From assembly GCA_963680875.1 (NCBI GenBank), contig OY804577.1, forward strand, positions 105,969,906 through 106,033,905: a DNA stretch of 64,000 nt, in the 5' to 3' direction. The stretch comes from Bathymodiolus brooksi. Its lineage: Eukaryota > Mollusca > Bivalvia > Mytilida > Modiolidae. Within the stretch, counting starts at the first letter, position 1. Every line of letters starts with the position of its first letter. Below the pieces are notes generated by a model. The model had not been told where the DNA came from, ran no database searches, and saw nothing but the letters and a program-made list of their open reading frames with translations. Made by a program: the position numbers and the translations under genes. Positions 34,461 through 44,892 of this stretch are shown here, one piece after another.

Positions 34461-34730
34461 ATTCCATTGTTTTGATATTGCTTCAATAATGGGCATCGTC
34501 CATGTTCGGCAACCATGTACACTCTCCACCACCAAGATATGTGAATGATGTACACTCCACTAATTAGATATGGACGCTACATCCAACCTAAAAGATATGG
34601 ACATCGCGAACACACCACCACAAGTATCCTGTGCAATGCGATTTATGATCTTAAACTATTTATTTCCTGTGTAAATATTATAAGCAAGAGGGGATAGAAA
34701 AGCATAACGGTATCCTGATAAATAAAATAA
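34461..34730. other. spacer
   Basis: Contains loosely repeated TAGATATGGAC/AAGATATGGAC motifs but no delimitable element. Confidence 0.3.
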
Positions 34731-34734
34731 AAAC

Positions 34735-35305
34735 TATGACGGCGACTGCTCGGCATTCCGTTATAAATGGCAAAATTATGAAGGGTGACTAAATGGTAAC
34801 CGGTTAAAAAAGGTGTCTATTTGGTATTCAGCTAAAGAAAATAAATTCATGGCGGATTACTAATCGGTAATGGGTCATTTTTAAATTTAAAAAAGGCGAT
34901 CGGTTTTGAAGTTTAAATTCACAACGGATGACAAATCCATAATCGGTTATAGAAATCAAAATCATGTAAGCGATAACTGGTTGTTGAAACTAAAATCAAG
35001 ATGGGTCACTTATCCATAGCCGATTATAAAAATTACATTCATGAGTTGACTAACCGGTTAATTGCTCATTACGGATGACTAATCCTTAACCGTCAATAAC
35101 ACATAAACTAATCCGAATCCAATAATAAAAATCATGACGGGTAAATGAAATCAAAATCATGACGGCTTACTAATCCGTAACTGGTTATTAAAATTAAAAT
35201 CATGACGGGTAACTAATCCGTAACCGGTTATAAAAAATAAAATTACGACAGGTTACTTACTAATCCTAACCGGTTATATAGATTAAAAATCATGACGTAT
35301 TTGGT
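34735..35305. repeat. strongly decayed tandem repeat, about 43 bp
   Basis: The pattern AATCATGACGGGTAACTAAT, CCGTAACCGGTTATAAAAA recurs about 12-13 times with heavy substitution and indels. The most alike units are near 35150-35250. An old satellite by appearance. Confidence 0.8.
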
Positions 35306-35935
35306 CTGGTGGTAAATTACGATACTTATCATTATATATTGATAATTAAACTATTACATCAGAATTTTGAATAAATTCAGATTTGTTGATATTATGAACA
35401 AAAAGTTATCTGAATAAATTTAAATAATCAGATGCAAAAATGTTACAATTATATTAAATTATGATCAATTATTAAATGAAATATCAGTTATACAAAATGT
35501 ATATGTTTTATTTAAAATCATTATATTGTCGCTGATTGTCAATTACGGATACGACCAATTAAGTTAAACCAGTAAGAACATTGTTTACCTTGTTTAAACT
35601 CTATAACTGAGTATTTATTATTAATGTTTCAAAAATTATTTGACTTTTATGACGAGTTTAGTCATATGTGACGACCCAAAGGAATTCAGGTAGAATATTA
35701 TCTTCTTTTTTTAATTGTTGGCAATCATTTCAGTTAGACGCATACTTCTTTGCTTGAGAAATACAGATGTTTAGTAAAATATGGTCATTAATAATAGAAT
35801 GGTAACGTAAAATAAAGATATTATTGACATTTGTTGACACTAATAATAGTATTCGCATGTATTGGTCATGACACAAGAACATAATAATAATATACTGCTC
35901 ATGATCATCTACAACAGGAACACAAAACGCGACCT
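35306..35935. other. AT-rich spacer
   Basis: Nothing is recognised. Confidence 0.4.
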
Positions 35936-35937
35936 TG

Positions 35938-36032
35938 AATTTGGGTTTATGGTGCTTAACGTCACTTTCAACAATATTTCAGTTATATCGTGGCGGTCAG
36001 TTTCCTCCACCAATAAACTGAATTTGGAGTTC
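35938..36032 (-). mobile_element. SINE tail fragment with internal micro-inversion
   Basis: TTTGGGTTTATGGTGCTTAA, CGTCACTTTCAACAATATTT and CAGTTATATCGTGGCGG follow the inverted second-family SINE tail. The next segment is CAGTTTCCTCCACCAATAAA, whereas the copy at 63385 has TTTATTGGTGGAGG between the same flanks. The segment has therefore been flipped in place. Confidence 0.75.
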
Positions 36033-36955
36033 ACATATCTATTTGCAAAAATAAATTTTCCCGATTACCAACCCCCTAAAATCCCACGCGAATGGTCATC
36101 TCAAAGTTAGTAATGCATTTTGTGGACAGACAAGACAACCAATATATGATGTACAACCACTCAATTACTGAATTTTATACAGGATTTGTCTGGACCTCTG
36201 TGTTGCCCTCTCTAGTTAATTCAAAGATATATGTTCTTTTAAAGAAATGATTTACATTGTATTTCTATTTTTCCGATGTATTTTCCATGACTATGTTCTC
36301 GATTTCTGGCATTATGCTTTGAATGGATTTATGCTCGATTGCTTTGTCTCTTTGTTTTTCATACTGTTTTTATGGTGTTTTGGTTTTGCTGTACTTTTTG
36401 ATAAGTTTTTCTAAACATGTGGTTAAAATATTTCAAAACATACACGACTAAGTTATATAGAGATCTATGCTAAAATAAACGATTCTGATGATATTCAATT
36501 ATAGTTTGCATTTAATTTCAACGAAGTCTCCACAATTTCTAGCCAAACCGGAGTTTTCTGTGTACCATATATAAAAAAGAAGTTCGCAGTATCTTCGTTA
36601 AATACTCAAGTTTAAAGGCAGTTGATCATAAATTAAAACGCCTTTGCATGGAATTTATATACAGTCCACCATTTTAACATCACGAAATTGTGTTCTAAAC
36701 AATCGAATCTATACAAATGAAATGAATACCCGTAGGCCTGTTTTAAACCTTTCTCAAATTACTGTATAAAATAAAGACGATGAGATTGCTGGTATCGGTG
36801 CAATTTTCGATATCTTTATTAGTTCATTTCATTGCGTTGTGAAGCGATTTCAGCGATAATTTTAAGTTTATCTAAAAGAACACATCTCGGCCTTCTTTTG
36901 ATACGTCTTTGATAGGTCAAAGATTGTATTACGTGTTAATTGTAGAATGCTTTGT
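36033..36955. other. spacer
   Basis: No gene or repeat is recognised. Confidence 0.4.
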
Positions 36956-36960
36956 AAGGT

Positions 36961-37266
36961 GTCTGTCTGGAAGTTAAACGTGAGGGTCTAAAGGAGCATG
37001 GTAGAATTGTATTTAGATATCTGGAAGTAACATGTGAGGGTGTAAAGGAGCATGGTAGAATTGTATTTAAATTAGTATAATGTCTGGAAATTAAACGTGA
37101 GGGTCTAAAGGAGCATGGTAGAATAGTATTTAAATTAGTATAATGTCTGGAAGTTTAAACGTGAGGGTCTAAAGGAGCATGGTAGAATAGTATTTATATT
37201 AGTATAATGTTTGGAAGTTAATACGTGAGGGTCTAAAGGAGAATGGTAGAATAGTATTTAAATTAG
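36961..37266. repeat. about 62-bp tandem repeat, 5 copies
   Basis: Unit GTCTGGAAGTTAAACGTGAG, GGTCTAAAGGAGCATGGTAG, AATAGTATTTAAATTAGTAT, AAT; starts near 36965, 37018, 37081, 37145 and 37207. The first unit lacks several bases. Confidence 0.92.
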
Positions 37267-37377
37267 ATTAAATTAATTTTATATTTACAGTCACTTCTGA
37301 CGAACTGATTGAAATGAGAACAAAATATCCTTGAAAAGACAGACACAGATCTCAACATGGAGAAGATATTTAGCTAA

Positions 37378-37435
37378 TTGATTGATGTTTAGCACCAACT
37401 TTAGCAGTATTTCAGCTATATCGTGGCTGAAAATA
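37378..37435 (-). mobile_element. SINE tail fragment
   Basis: GATTGATGTTTAGCACCAAC, TTTAGCAGTATTTCAGCTAT and ATCGTGGC are the reverse complement of the shared SINE tail. Confidence 0.65.
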
Positions 37436-37680
37436 TTTAGAACGACTATATTCTCAGATATGTATAAAATTAACACGAACAAAAGAGGCACTTATCAACA
37501 TAGTTCATGGGTTGGACCTTTTTGCTTATAACCGTTAGTTGCCTTTCATTTTGTTGCCATCAGCATTATTTAGTTGGGATACTCTATAGATTGTTGTGAA
37601 CGAGGAGTGAGATGTTTTGAAACACATAAATTAACCCACAACCAGTAAAATAAGCTATATATAGAATTTCTCTCCTCTTT
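37436..37680. other. spacer
   Basis: Nothing is recognised. Confidence 0.3.
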
Positions 37681-37684
37681 CTTC

Positions 37685-37770
37685 TATTTTTAGAATTATT
37701 CCGACAGTGTGGTAGTTTTTGTTCTTCATTACATCAATAACATTATGAAATTTTTCAATGTGATATAAGC
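37685..37770 (-). mobile_element. single copy of the satellite motif with flank
   Basis: AATTATTCCGACAGTGTGGT, AGTTTTTGTTCTTCATTACA, TCAATAACATTATG and TTTTTCAATGTGATATAAGC. The flank after the motif reappears after the 40-bp array at 38635-38695 (TTTTTCAATGATGTAAGCAC). The array interval may thus be a duplication of this locus. Confidence 0.6.
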
Positions 37771-37779
37771 ACACCATAA

Positions 37780-37918
37780 GAAGAGTTTGAAGATACCAAA
37801 GGGGTAATCAGAATCCGTCAATCGAAGAAGAACAGACAAAACAATGGCCAAAAGAAAAAGAACAAACAACGATCTACAAAATATACACATAAGAGATCGA
37901 GTAACACAAACACCACTA
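37780..37918 (-). mobile_element. family A dispersed repeat
   Basis: AAGAAGAGTTTGAAGATACC, AAAGGGGTAATCAGAATCCG, AATGGCCAAAAGAAAAAG and AACAACGATCTACAAAATAT are the reverse complement of family A; CACCACTATAATAAGC ends it. Confidence 0.8.
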
Positions 37919-37973
37919 TAATAAGCTATATATACATTCTTGTTACTCTTTCTATAATTTCGATTGGATGTTG

Positions 37974-38630
37974 GAATTGTTCTGACAATATAGTAATAGT
38001 TTTTGTTTTTCATGAATTGTTCCGACATTATAGTAATAGTTTTTGTTTTTCATGAATTGTTCCGACATTATAGTAATAGTTTTTGTTTTTCATGAATTGT
38101 TCCGACAATATAGTAATAGTTTTTTGTTTTTCATGAATTGTTCCGACAATATAGTAATAGTTTTTTGTTTTTCATGAATTGTTCCGACAATATAGTAATA
38201 GTTTTTTGTTTTTCATGAATTGTTCCGACAATATAGTAATAGTTTTTGTTTTTCATGAATTGTTCCGACAATATAGTAATAGTTTTTGTTTTTCATGAAT
38301 TGTTCCGACAATATAGTAATAGTTTTTGTTTTTCATGAATTGTTCCGACAATATAGTAATAGTTTTTGTTTTTCATGAATTGTTCCGACAATATAGTAAT
38401 AGTTTTTGTTTTTCATGAATTGTTCCGACAATATAGTAATAGTTTTTTGTTTTTCATGAATTGTTCCGACATTATAGTAATAGTTTTTGTTTTTCATGAA
38501 TTGTTCCGACATTATAGTAATAGTTTTTGTTTTTCATGAATTGTTCCGACATTATAGTAATAGTTTTTGTTTTTCATGAATTGTTCCGACATTATAGTAA
38601 TAGGTTTTGTTTTTCATGAATTGTTCATTT
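37974..38630. repeat. 40/41-bp satellite, about 16 copies
   Basis: Unit GAATTGTTCCGACAATATAG, TAATAGTTTTTGTTTTTCAT, some with one more T and some with CATTATAG. It is homologous to the single motif at 37690 and 42190 and to the 47-bp satellite read on the minus strand. A CAATATAG block (about 38105-38460) separates two CATTATAG blocks. Confidence 0.95.
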
Positions 38631-38699
38631 TTGCTTTTCATTTAATCAATAAAAAATTATTCAATTTTTCAATGATGTAAGCACATCATAACTTTTTTT

Positions 38700-39080
38700 T
38701 AAATACGTGAAGTCAAATATTATGCAATATACAAACACCTTTGCAGCACTTAAGGTGCAACTTTACGCCTCATATAACTAGTGTTTTAAATTAACAACTG
38801 TACATTCTAGATTAAAATAAGTTAATCTGCTACTTCATAAAACCCAACAAATATCATAAAAGTCTTACTTGTGTGAAATGTAACATAGTAAACAGTACCT
38901 TTATGGCACTTAAAGTGTTACTTTATATTTTCAAAGTTTAAATACAAAGCAACTATAAACATCTCTTATAAAACACAATGTTTACTGCATTAAATGTTTC
39001 TTTCTGTTGTTGATGTTTTGTAGTTTTTAGTTAGCTGTTTATTAATTCACATTAGTAAAGGCACAAATATGGTACATGTA
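38700..39080. other. spacer with weak duplication
   Basis: CACCTTTGCAGCACTTAAGG and TACCTTTATGGCACTTAAAG are 155 bp apart and suggest an old duplication. No gene is seen. Confidence 0.3.
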
Positions 39081-39084
39081 TGCC

Positions 39085-39320
39085 TAAACTGTTTCAGGAA
39101 AAGGTTGAAGATAGCAAAGAGATAATCAGAAGACGTAAATCGAAGAACAGACAATGTAATGGCCAAAACAACTAGAGGCTCAACTGAGCCTGCATCGCTC
39201 ACCTGATGTGAAAAGTTAACGGACGACAGACGACGGACGCCAAGTGATGGCAACAGTTCACCTTGCCAAAGGCAAGGTGAGCTAAAAACGACAAACAATG
39301 ATCTACAAAACAAGAATGAA
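39085..39320 (-). mobile_element. family A repeat split by another element
   Basis: The left part (GGTTGAAGATAGCAAAGAG, CAATGTAATGGCCAAAA) and the right part (CGACAAACAATGATCTACAA) are the two halves of an inverted family A copy. About 125 bp of unrelated sequence lies between them. Confidence 0.75.
39163..39290. mobile_element. short element with GCTCACC/GGTGAGC ends, nested
   Basis: Contains GAGGCTCAACTGAGCC, TGCATCGCTCACCTGATG, GACGACAGACGACGGACG, CCTTGCCAAAGGCAAGG and GGTGAGCTAAAAA. CACCTTGCCAAAGGCAAGGTG is a hairpin, and GCTCACC is inverted relative to GGTGAGC. It resembles, from memory, a common bivalve MITE. It inserted into a family A copy. Confidence 0.65.
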
Positions 39321-39344
39321 CTCAGATACATACCATTATACAAT

Positions 39345-39848
39345 AACTGGCTCAAAACAATGTACTTTACGGATTCAAAACACACAATTATTATACCTTA
39401 AGGCTTTACTGGTTCAAAACATACAATTATACCTTAAATGGTTCAAGACACACAATTGGACTTCAACTGGTTCAAGACACACATTTATACTTTAACTGGT
39501 TCAAGAAACACAATTTTACTGTAGCTGGTTCAAAACACACAATTAAACATTAACTGTTTAAAAAGCCCACAATCATATTAAGTGGTTCAAAACACACAAT
39601 TATAATTAAATGGTTCAAGACACACAATTATACCTCATCAACTGGATAAAACGCACTAATACGCCTTTACTGGATAATGCACAAGATTCAAAACACACAA
39701 TTATACCACAACTGGTTCAGGACATACAATTATACCTTCACTGGTTCAAAACACACAATTATACCATAACTGGTTCAAAACACACAATCATACCTTAACT
39801 GGTTCAAGACACACAATTATATCCTAAAGCGTTCGAAACACGGTTATA
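39345..39848. repeat. diverged tandem repeat of about 29 bp, about 17 copies
   Basis: Unit AACTGGTTCAAAACACACAA then TTATACCTT, with variants AAGACACAC and TATACCATAAC. Copies vary in length and one segment (39640-39690) is rearranged. The plus frames across it are not supported. Confidence 0.9.
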
Positions 39849-40620
39849 CGTACACACGTCTCACTGACAAAAGAAAATAGTAAATAGAAGTGACGTCGTT
39901 GTTCAATCGGTTCAAGGTCGATTTTAGACGGATATGACCGAGTAATGTTGCAACTGGTGTACCATAAAGTTATTTTCTCGTATATAGTTTCGAATACTGC
40001 TTTACCGGTTAATAATTCGAATGTTATTTATCATTAAATAGCTTCAAATGCTATTTATCAGTAAATCATTTCGAATACTATTAGCCAATCATTGTAATTT
40101 CAGATACCGGTATTGTATTCGAACATCAGGATTAGACAACATTTATTACCGATCTACGTGCTAGGAATGAAAAAAAAACTTACCCACCTCATTTATTTGA
40201 TATTAAATTGGTTAATGTATTCCACCCACATCGAGTTCGTAAATAGTTGTTGATAAAAATACTAATTCTAATGTTTTTAAACTCTTACTAACTTGTACAA
40301 AAAATGCTTAAAATTGGGAGGGGGGGGGGGGATATTGTATGTTTAAATATAATTTGTAATATTAGATTGTAGCGACATATATATCATTACATTTATGATG
40401 TTCAACAAGGGATTCATGTGTCAAATATAAATGTGTCATCTATCCAAAATATAAAATAAGACCTCTGATCTATATGTTTCGTAACTGTGTTGTATCTCCA
40501 CAATTACAAAAGTTCTAGTTAAAGATTATAATTTATTGTAGCATAATTAGCCAAGTATGTTCTAGACCTCAATCAAAAACAAAAGAAACGTTCAGACTTC
40601 ATTATTCGTATTACATTTTT
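39849..40620. other. spacer
   Basis: A loose triplicate of about 35 bp (TTCGAATACTG, TTCGAATGTTATTTATCA, TTCAAATGCTATTTATCA) lies at 39985-40095. A G-rich run follows GGGAGGGG at 40317. No gene is seen. Confidence 0.4.
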
Positions 40621-40624
40621 TACA

Positions 40625-40815
40625 GGAACTGCCTACCCTTACGGAAGGCCTGAGTTCACCCTCGGGTTTTAGTGGAGTTCGTGTTACTCGATCTTTAATT
40701 TTATTTGTATGTTTTGTAGATCGTTGTTTGTCCTTTTCCTTTTGTCCATTGTCTTGTCTGTTTTTGATTTAAGGATTCTGATTACCTCTTTGGTATCTTC
40801 AAACTCTTCTTACTA
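40625..40815 (+). mobile_element. family A dispersed repeat, near full length
   Basis: GGAACTGCCTACCCTTACGG, GGCCTGAGTTCACCCTCGGG, TTTTAGTGGAGTTCGTGTTA, CTCGATCTTTAATTTTATTT, TTTGTAGATCGTTGTTTGTC, AGGATTCTGATTACC and TATCTTCAAACTCTTCTT. It is collinear with 16019-16215 throughout. Confidence 0.8.
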
Positions 40816-41925
40816 AAAGAATACCTATATATATCTATATATATATAAAAAAGATATGTACTGGCAATATCCAGGTCTACCGGTCCCCACATTTGAACTA
40901 TGAGTTATGTTTTACATCACGGCAAGTAATGTCATTCATTTTTGTGATCGTATGTGTTCTTTTCAAGTCAAGTGGTGGCGAATATGTGCAGTTTTTTTTA
41001 TCGATTGAATATATCTGTTTCGGCGTTGGAAATTCAAATTATCAAGAGAGGGAATGAGAGTTGGGATCCCAATAATTGACATTATCCCTCTACATGTTTT
41101 TCCTTCCACATGTTCGTGCCTGTCCTACGCCAGGGTGCTGATCTCCAACGTTATATGTCGTGGTTATTTTTTTTTATGCTCAATGAGTTGAGGTGAAAGG
41201 TGATTGTTCGTTTTGTTGAACATCACTGTCTAAACTTTCTTTTCATAAAAACAAAAGGTCAATCCACACTATAACAGAAATACAATGATATAAATTGTCA
41301 CCCAAGGGATAAGGCCATTCATTATTTCATTATTCTGTCTTGCCCCAGGGGATGAGGACTCGGTTATTTCCGTCTTACTATGTTGTGAAATATTAAGTTG
41401 TTATATTTGTTGTAAAAGTCACCTTGTGTTTGAAAAGAACATAGTAACAGCCCAGACACATTTCCTTACCGCTAAAACGTTGCAGAATAATCATAGCGCG
41501 CTTGGATCCATTCTCAATTCTTTTTCACTTCACAAGAAGGGAAGCAAATTTCAGTGATGGCCTTGAAATTCCAGCGAAAATATTAAAATTCTTCGTCACA
41601 TACTTTTATCTTCAGGTTTCTGACGGAAATTCAGTTTGCAAGATCGTTCGATAGTCATGATAGTTGTCTTTTAAACAGATACCACATGTGTGATTACTGT
41701 CACATTCCAAGTACGTTAGAAAGTGCCTTAGTGAAAAATGACATTCTTCGAGTGGTCGTAAGTTGTCTAAAACGATGCAATTGTCTTATCCTCTGTAACT
41801 GTAGCAATCCAACATGTTCTAGTCATGCATATTGCTCAAATACCACTCAGATGACATTGAACGACAATCAACCAATCATTCATCCAATTTCCGGGAACAT
41901 CTGTGTTCACTTCCGTTTAGGGGTT
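40816..41925. other. spacer
   Basis: Slightly GC-richer than most spacers. The 94-codon plus frame at 41686-41970 has several cysteines, but its last part is translated family A sequence and no domain is recognised. Confidence 0.35.
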
Positions 41926-41929
41926 TGTA

Positions 41930-42050
41930 ATGTTCAAGCTTTAGTCTTCTGTGTAGTGTTTTGTAGATAATGGTTGGTCTTTTTCTCATTGTCATTGTAT
42001 TGTCTGAACTTCGATTTATGCATTTGCTATCTTCAAACATTTCCTATATC
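41930..42050 (+). mobile_element. family A repeat, partial
   Basis: AGCTTTAGTCTTCTGTGTAG, TGTTTTGTAGATAATGGTTG, GTCATTGTATTGTCTG and GCTATCTTCAAACATTTCC match family A. Confidence 0.6.
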
Positions 42051-42187
42051 ATATATATTGTTATTTACCACTTCGTTCATTTTTATTGGTTAAATATGAA
42101 AGTTCTAATTTGAAGATACGGTTGGTGTATTGATAGTATCCTTCAAGTTGTGCATATAATCTAAATTATATCTATTAGGATCAGGAA

Positions 42188-42240
42188 CTGTTCCGACAGT
42201 GTGGTATTTTTTGTTTTTTCAATGTATTCTTCTTTTGTGG
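42188..42240 (-). mobile_element. single copy of the satellite motif
   Basis: GGAACTGTTCCGACAGTGTG followed by GTATTTTTTGTTTTTTC is the clearest unamplified version of the sequence that forms the 47-, 40- and 32/33-bp satellites. Confidence 0.7.
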
Positions 42241-42550
42241 CAAATATTGTCACAATATGGTATTAATCATGTTAAACTATATGTTATATGTTCTATTCCA
42301 ATTGAAATTATCAAAATTAGTATGAATTAGGAATATGAGCACCTTTTTAAAACTACCAGTCAGTGCTAATCCTATAGGCTATATGCAGTCAAATATATTT
42401 CAGAAATATGTATCATTTCTACAAGTTTAACTGAGTATCTCATAATCTGTATGACACATGTAGTAATTATTTTCATATGAAATTTGAAATTCTAATGTTT
42501 ATTTAGTATCCATGCCTGGTTTTGTTTTAAAATAGAACTTATATAATACA
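42241..42550. other. spacer
   Basis: AT-rich, with nothing recognised. Confidence 0.35.
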
Positions 42551-42551
42551 T

Positions 42552-43510
42552 AAACAAACAAACAAATAGTTTATTGTCAATCCCTACGCCCACAGAGGAG
42601 CTGTATAATCAGTACAAATTTAGATACAATGATTAGATTAATTTACATGATTTCAATATTAATAATATACATGTACCCAAGTTATATTTATATATATATA
42701 TGGGGGACAGGCTATTGGTGTATGAATACAACAATCACAAGGATGACAGGTTAATAATCTAAGAGGCAGAGTATCACATGTCATGAAACACATTTACATA
42801 TTATATGAAAACAAATAAATAGTCATTATGACAAATAAAACTCCTGAAACATGATACGTAAATAAATATTTTTTCTAATTATTATTAGATAAACTTTCAT
42901 GTCTTAAGTTATTCAATTTATTTAATAATTGATACAATTGGCTATATATAAATGTGTCCTCAGCTGACATTAACTATATAAACTTTGAAACATTAGCCAA
43001 AGATTTGAATTTTTTGTATTCATTCTCAATATTATGTAAATTGTCATGTCTTGCTTCTTCTAGTTTTGGGCATTTTAAAAGGAAGTGTATTTCATCTTCA
43101 ACAGTTAATTTACACAGTTTACAAATTCGTTGATCTGCTGAGATGTTAAAATACCTACCATGTTCTATTTCTAAGTTATGAGAACTTATTCTGAATTTTG
43201 TAATTAATCGTCTTTGACAAAAATTTCCCCACTTTAAATAATTTTCTTGAATAAATCTATCTTTAAAGAGTCTATATGTACGTAATTTGTTGTTACAAGA
43301 GGCCTTGCGGTTGTCATCAAAAAGAGAATTTCTCCATAATTCTTTAAATTTTAAATGGATCTTATTATTTATATAATTTTTTAGGGTTGTTTTTATATTA
43401 AGGACCTTATTTTTTTCTATTTTAAAATAATCAAAAATTTCTGTTATACTGCTAAACCAACTTGTTTGGTTTTGAGCATGTATATCTCTAGAAGTTTTCA
43501 AAGCTTCAAC
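42552..43510 (-). mobile_element. 5'-truncated LINE, 3' end
   Basis: Minus-strand non-LTR retrotransposon fragment: a 3' coding end (next entry), about 400 bp of AT-rich 3' sequence, AATAAAC and a terminal run TTTGTTTGTTTG. The TTTG-type tail replaces poly(A). The sequence directly upstream of the coding part is not LINE-like and an inverted-repeat element begins 25 bp away. Confidence 0.78.
42974..43501 (-). pseudogene. LINE ORF2 C-terminal region
   Basis: A 175-codon frame lacking the RT domain. It has KLRTYRLFKDRFIQENYLKW, RRLITKFRISSHNLEIEHGR, and a zinc-knuckle-like CKLCKL...EDEIHFLLKCP. This arrangement is typical of the region after the RT in many metazoan non-LTR elements. I cannot name the clade with confidence. 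The first codon is arbitrary because the protein is truncated. The frame itself is undamaged over its length, which suggests a younger copy than the LINE at 45130. Confidence 0.75.
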
Positions 43511-43535
43511 TGCAAGACAGTTATCTAACTTTGTT

Positions 43536-44392
43536 CACAGTATCTTGACGTTTTATCTAGCGAAATAGAGAAAAATCTGTATAAAATCTGTATATTATAT
43601 GTAAAGACACAAGTAATAAAACAAGTTTTTCCCTCCAATGGTTGTCTAACTGTGTAAATAACTGTAAATGTTTTGTAACCTTCGTTCGCCCGTAAAATAA
43701 TGCTACGGTGGAATGTTGGAAGGTAAATCCCTTTCATGCATAGTTTATTTATACCAAACATTGCTTTGTTCCCTACCTATTTGTCTTTTTTCACAGCAGA
43801 CAGACGTTCTTGTTTTTGAAATTTAGCCAATGTGCCCATAACTTCCGGTTCGGCAGCAAATAAAGTTGACAAATAAATTATTTGCTTTACGTCTATCAAA
43901 AAATAATTGAAGGTAAGTAGCATTCGTAGTTTATTTTTACTTAATGTTTTTTGTATATAATTTTGTAAGATACCAACTGTAACAATACTCTAGTATTTAC
44001 CGAAAAGGGAGGTAATAAAAAAAAATTTGGCGGCCACTTCAAATTGGTAGATTGAAATGAAATGAAATGTCTAAATATTTGGACCTACTAGCTTGGTATG
44101 TGTACACATAGTGTCAACTATTTCTATTACATACTGCCTTTAAGAAAAAGAATGGCAGAAGGTTGCAAAAGGAAGGGGATGCATAAAAGCATGTTGTGTC
44201 AGCTCCTGAAGCCGGAAATTTTTCAGGTCATTTCCGTTTTTGGAATAGTTTTATTGTCAACTTTATTTGCTGCCGAACCGGAAGTTATGGGCACATTGGC
44301 TAAATAACACTTGTTTCATTACTTGTGTCTTTTATATATATTATACAGATTGTTCTCTATTATTTCGCTAGATAAAACGTCAAGATACTGTG
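43536..44392. mobile_element. long-inverted-repeat DNA element, no transposase
   Basis: Starts CACAGTATCTTGACGTTTTA and ends with the reverse complement TAAAACGTCAAGATACTGTG. A second mirrored segment is GCCAATGTGCCCATAACTTC at 43826 and GAAGTTATGGGCACATTGGC at 44281. The left arm contains about 190 bp (43630-43820) missing from the right arm. Possible 7-bp target-site duplication CTTTGTT/CTTTGCT with one mismatch. The frames inside (43525-43761 and 44098-44307) are not supported. Confidence 0.75.
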
Positions 44393-44559
44393 CTTTGCTA
44401 AACGAGCCCAATACTTGATCATGTTAAGTAAAACCTCTAGATAAAGTGGGTACCTTCCCAGTTCACCTATAACTACATATGAAAACTTTCGTCTCATGAA
44501 AATTAAAAGTATTATGTATGAAGTTCAAGATTAGAGCATTCTTAATAAGTTATTTACGA

Positions 44560-44770
44560 GTGTTGGCATTTAACTCATGTGGAAAACGCTTACATGACCG
44601 CTTTATTTCACTAATGTGGGAGATTTGGGCCGATAACATTAGTTTAACTACGCCATTTTATTATTATTGAAGTGTCTGTACCAAGTGAGCAATCATGTAT
44701 CATGGTGTAACAATTTGTCCTGTTTTTACGATTTTCCCATGGTATTTTTTGTTTTGGATTTCATTTTAAA
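44560..44770 (-). mobile_element. core-family repeat, diverged
   Basis: Plus-direction motifs ACATTAGTTTAACTACGCCA, TTGAAGTGTCTGTACCAAGT, GAGCAATCATGTATCATGG, TTTTTACGATTTTCCC and ATGGTATTTTTTGTTTTGG. Confidence 0.65.
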
Positions 44771-44892
44771 AGTGTATTTAATATTTTTAAACTATTTCTC
44801 CTACTCTCAGAGTGTTTAAACCAATAAGATTTTTGATCGCCACGATTGTTAAATTTCTGCATGAAAATTCCCGCCAATTTCATTTCGATGGT

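Noticed and set aside
39610..39798. Frame with repeated WFKTHNYT-like peptides
   Set aside because: It is the 29-bp degenerate tandem repeat in translation; the period is not a multiple of three and the phase is lost repeatedly.
41686..41970. Cys-rich 94-codon frame as a small secreted protein
   Set aside because: No signal peptide or regular cysteine spacing, and the C-terminal part is translated family A repeat.
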